In this document: positions 62,955 to 64,000 of the stretch, piece after piece
How positions within the stretch are numbered: the first letter of the stretch is position 1
How the letters are laid out: each line of letters begins with the position of its first letter
Source: Cryptomeria japonica
Taxonomy: Eukaryota > Streptophyta > Pinopsida > Cupressales > Cupressaceae
Assembly (NCBI RefSeq): GCF_030272615.1
Contig: NW_026729337.1
Location: forward strand, 31,784 to 95,783
Length of the DNA: 64,000 nucleotides
Direction: 5' to 3'
Made by a program: the position numbers and the translations under genes
The notes under the pieces: generated by a model
The model's database searches: none
Seen by the model: the letters and a program-made list of their open reading frames with translations, nothing else
Told to the model about the DNA's origin: nothing

Positions 62955-64000
62955 TAGCATAGGTCAACTTCTTGTGATATGATTAGTCAAGCAAGGAACC
63001 AAGCTCTCCTCCTCAATTGTCATTATTTTTAGTGAAAATTATTAGTAACAAAAAATGATACGTAGCATTATCTCAAAGGCATCATGCAAACCCTTCACAT
63101 CTATCTGTGCTACATAATGTTAATTCACTACTCACCAAATGTCATATGGTCATAGTTTTTCCCTAAACAAAATCAACAACAATCAAAACTAATGGAATTT
63201 TAAACAAGTTAAACACTTATAAAATTAAAAAATGAAGCCATTAATGCAATGATTTCAAAAAAATAAAGCTATTTAGTACTATTATTATAGCGAGAAGAAT
63301 AAATGGATTTTATCTCTCTGTTTAGAACAGATTTGCTTCTAAGGTGAAAATTTTGCAACTAATTTTCCTAAGGTATTTTGTCAAGTTCAATTAGAGGATA
63401 TAAAATATTGGAGGTGCGTTTTATGTAGTGCAACTTTCTTGGTACTTGAACTTGACACAAAATAAAAGGATGTTTATGTGCAGTCAAGTATGTCAAGTAG
63501 TGCAACTTTCTTGGCAATTGAATTTGGTAATTTTTCTAAAGCCAACAAAGTATTTGTGCTTCTTATCTAACTATGAATTTTAGTTCCTTGAATTTTCTTT
63601 TAGTTTTGATAAAATCAAGAAAATGCTAACTCAATCATATAATATCTAATATTTTGAAGGATAAAGTGCCATGGCTTATCTAACCAATTTGCTAGAATGT
63701 TGGAGAAGTTTAAAAAACATATATTGAATGGTGTCCTAGCCAAAAGTAGGAATAATATTGAATTTGCTACAAGTAATTTTGGTCTATTGGATTATTTCAT
63801 TAAAAAATTGCTTGAGACTAGCCTAATGAATAAAAATTATATGTTTGGCCTTGCCAAAGTTATTATTTTTAATTGCTTCTTTTTTTAAAACTTTTTGGTT
63901 TTCATATGTAAGAAATATTATGTTACTTGACCTAAGAAGTTAATTATTAAAAGGAGAAACTATTGTTTACAACTGAAAGTAAGTTAAAATTTCTTTTCTC
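62955..64000 (+). repeat. Module A, copy 7 / copy 8 junction (cut by window end)
   Basis: First 1,046 bp of the module; no variant noticed. Confidence 0.85.
63288..64000 (+). repeat. Tandem repeat unit, copy 8 (first 713 bp, cut by window end)
   Basis: The sequence restarts at unit position 1 and I saw no difference from 1-713, which shows that the array continues beyond the right edge. It contains only module A sequence. Confidence 0.97.

Larger units (their letters stand above)
54247..63287 (+). repeat. Tandem repeat unit, copy 7
   Basis: Private A at 57074 (unit 2828, G elsewhere), in the unexplained spacer. G at 57214, A at 58984, and A at unit 6863 (61109), so it lacks the copy 5-6 variant. 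Confidence 0.98.

Noticed and set aside
1-64000. CRISPR-like or bacterial operon interpretation of the regular repetition
   Set aside because: The repeat is 9 kb long with no short repeat-spacer structure, no ribosome binding sites or prokaryotic genes, and plant-type promoters and a Copia primer binding site.
1-64000. Centromeric or ordinary satellite DNA
   Set aside because: The unit is 9 kb, complex, and carries structured genes and older internal duplications. It behaves like an amplified gene-bearing segment, although chromosomal location cannot be judged from this window.

Overview
The window is a tandem array in what looks like a plant nuclear genome. A 9,041-bp unit is repeated seven full times (starts 1, 9042, 18083, 27124, 36165, 45206 and 54247), followed by a 713-bp start of an eighth copy (63288-64000). 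The array runs off both ends, so its true size and flanks are not visible. I saw only seven variable unit positions (1846, 2828, 2968, 4537, 4738, 5132, 6863), all single-base substitutions, so copies are far more than 99.9% identical. Plant origin is suggested by TATAAATA core promoters, pyrimidine-rich initiator regions, a Copia-type primer binding site matching plant initiator tRNA-Met, AT-rich non-coding DNA and very low gene density. I cannot name the family or species.

The only convincing genes in each unit are two short, intronless, divergently transcribed genes encoding secreted peptides: a 66-residue precursor on the minus strand (unit 7267-7467) and a 74-residue precursor on the plus strand (unit 7981-8205). 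They are paralogues. Each has a 26-residue signal peptide ending AVSA and a mature part starting RPIL, and 29 of 40 aligned mature residues are identical. The minus-strand peptide has four cysteines (CPNC near the C-terminus and a terminal CC). The plus-strand peptide keeps only the inner two and ends in a basic tail. Promoters, 5' leaders and 3' regions are also homologous, so the pair is a large inverted duplication (about 7034-8467) around a shared bidirectional promoter. Seven units give 14 peptide genes, with no coding difference seen between copies.

The rest of the unit, in order: module A (8709 of the previous unit to 1547); a Copia-like LTR-retrotransposon 5' fragment (1548-2359: LTR, primer binding site, leader); a relic of a third peptide gene (2360-2535, minus strand) that keeps promoter, TATA box and start codon but stops after three codons; unexplained AT-rich DNA (2536-3746) with a hairpin at its right end; module B (3747-5580), a diverged direct copy of module A; unexplained AT-rich DNA (5581-7033); the gene pair; and a short spacer (8468-8708). 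The unit therefore appears to be an old dimer, each half holding one module and one peptide-gene locus. One half lost its gene and the dimer was then amplified.

A W-box core TTGAC[C/T] sits 23-34 bp upstream of the TATA box in all three peptide promoters, including the relic. Together with secretion, cysteines, paralogous divergence and copy-number expansion, this suggests, without proving, a stress- or defence-regulated secreted peptide cluster. I do not recognise the peptide family.
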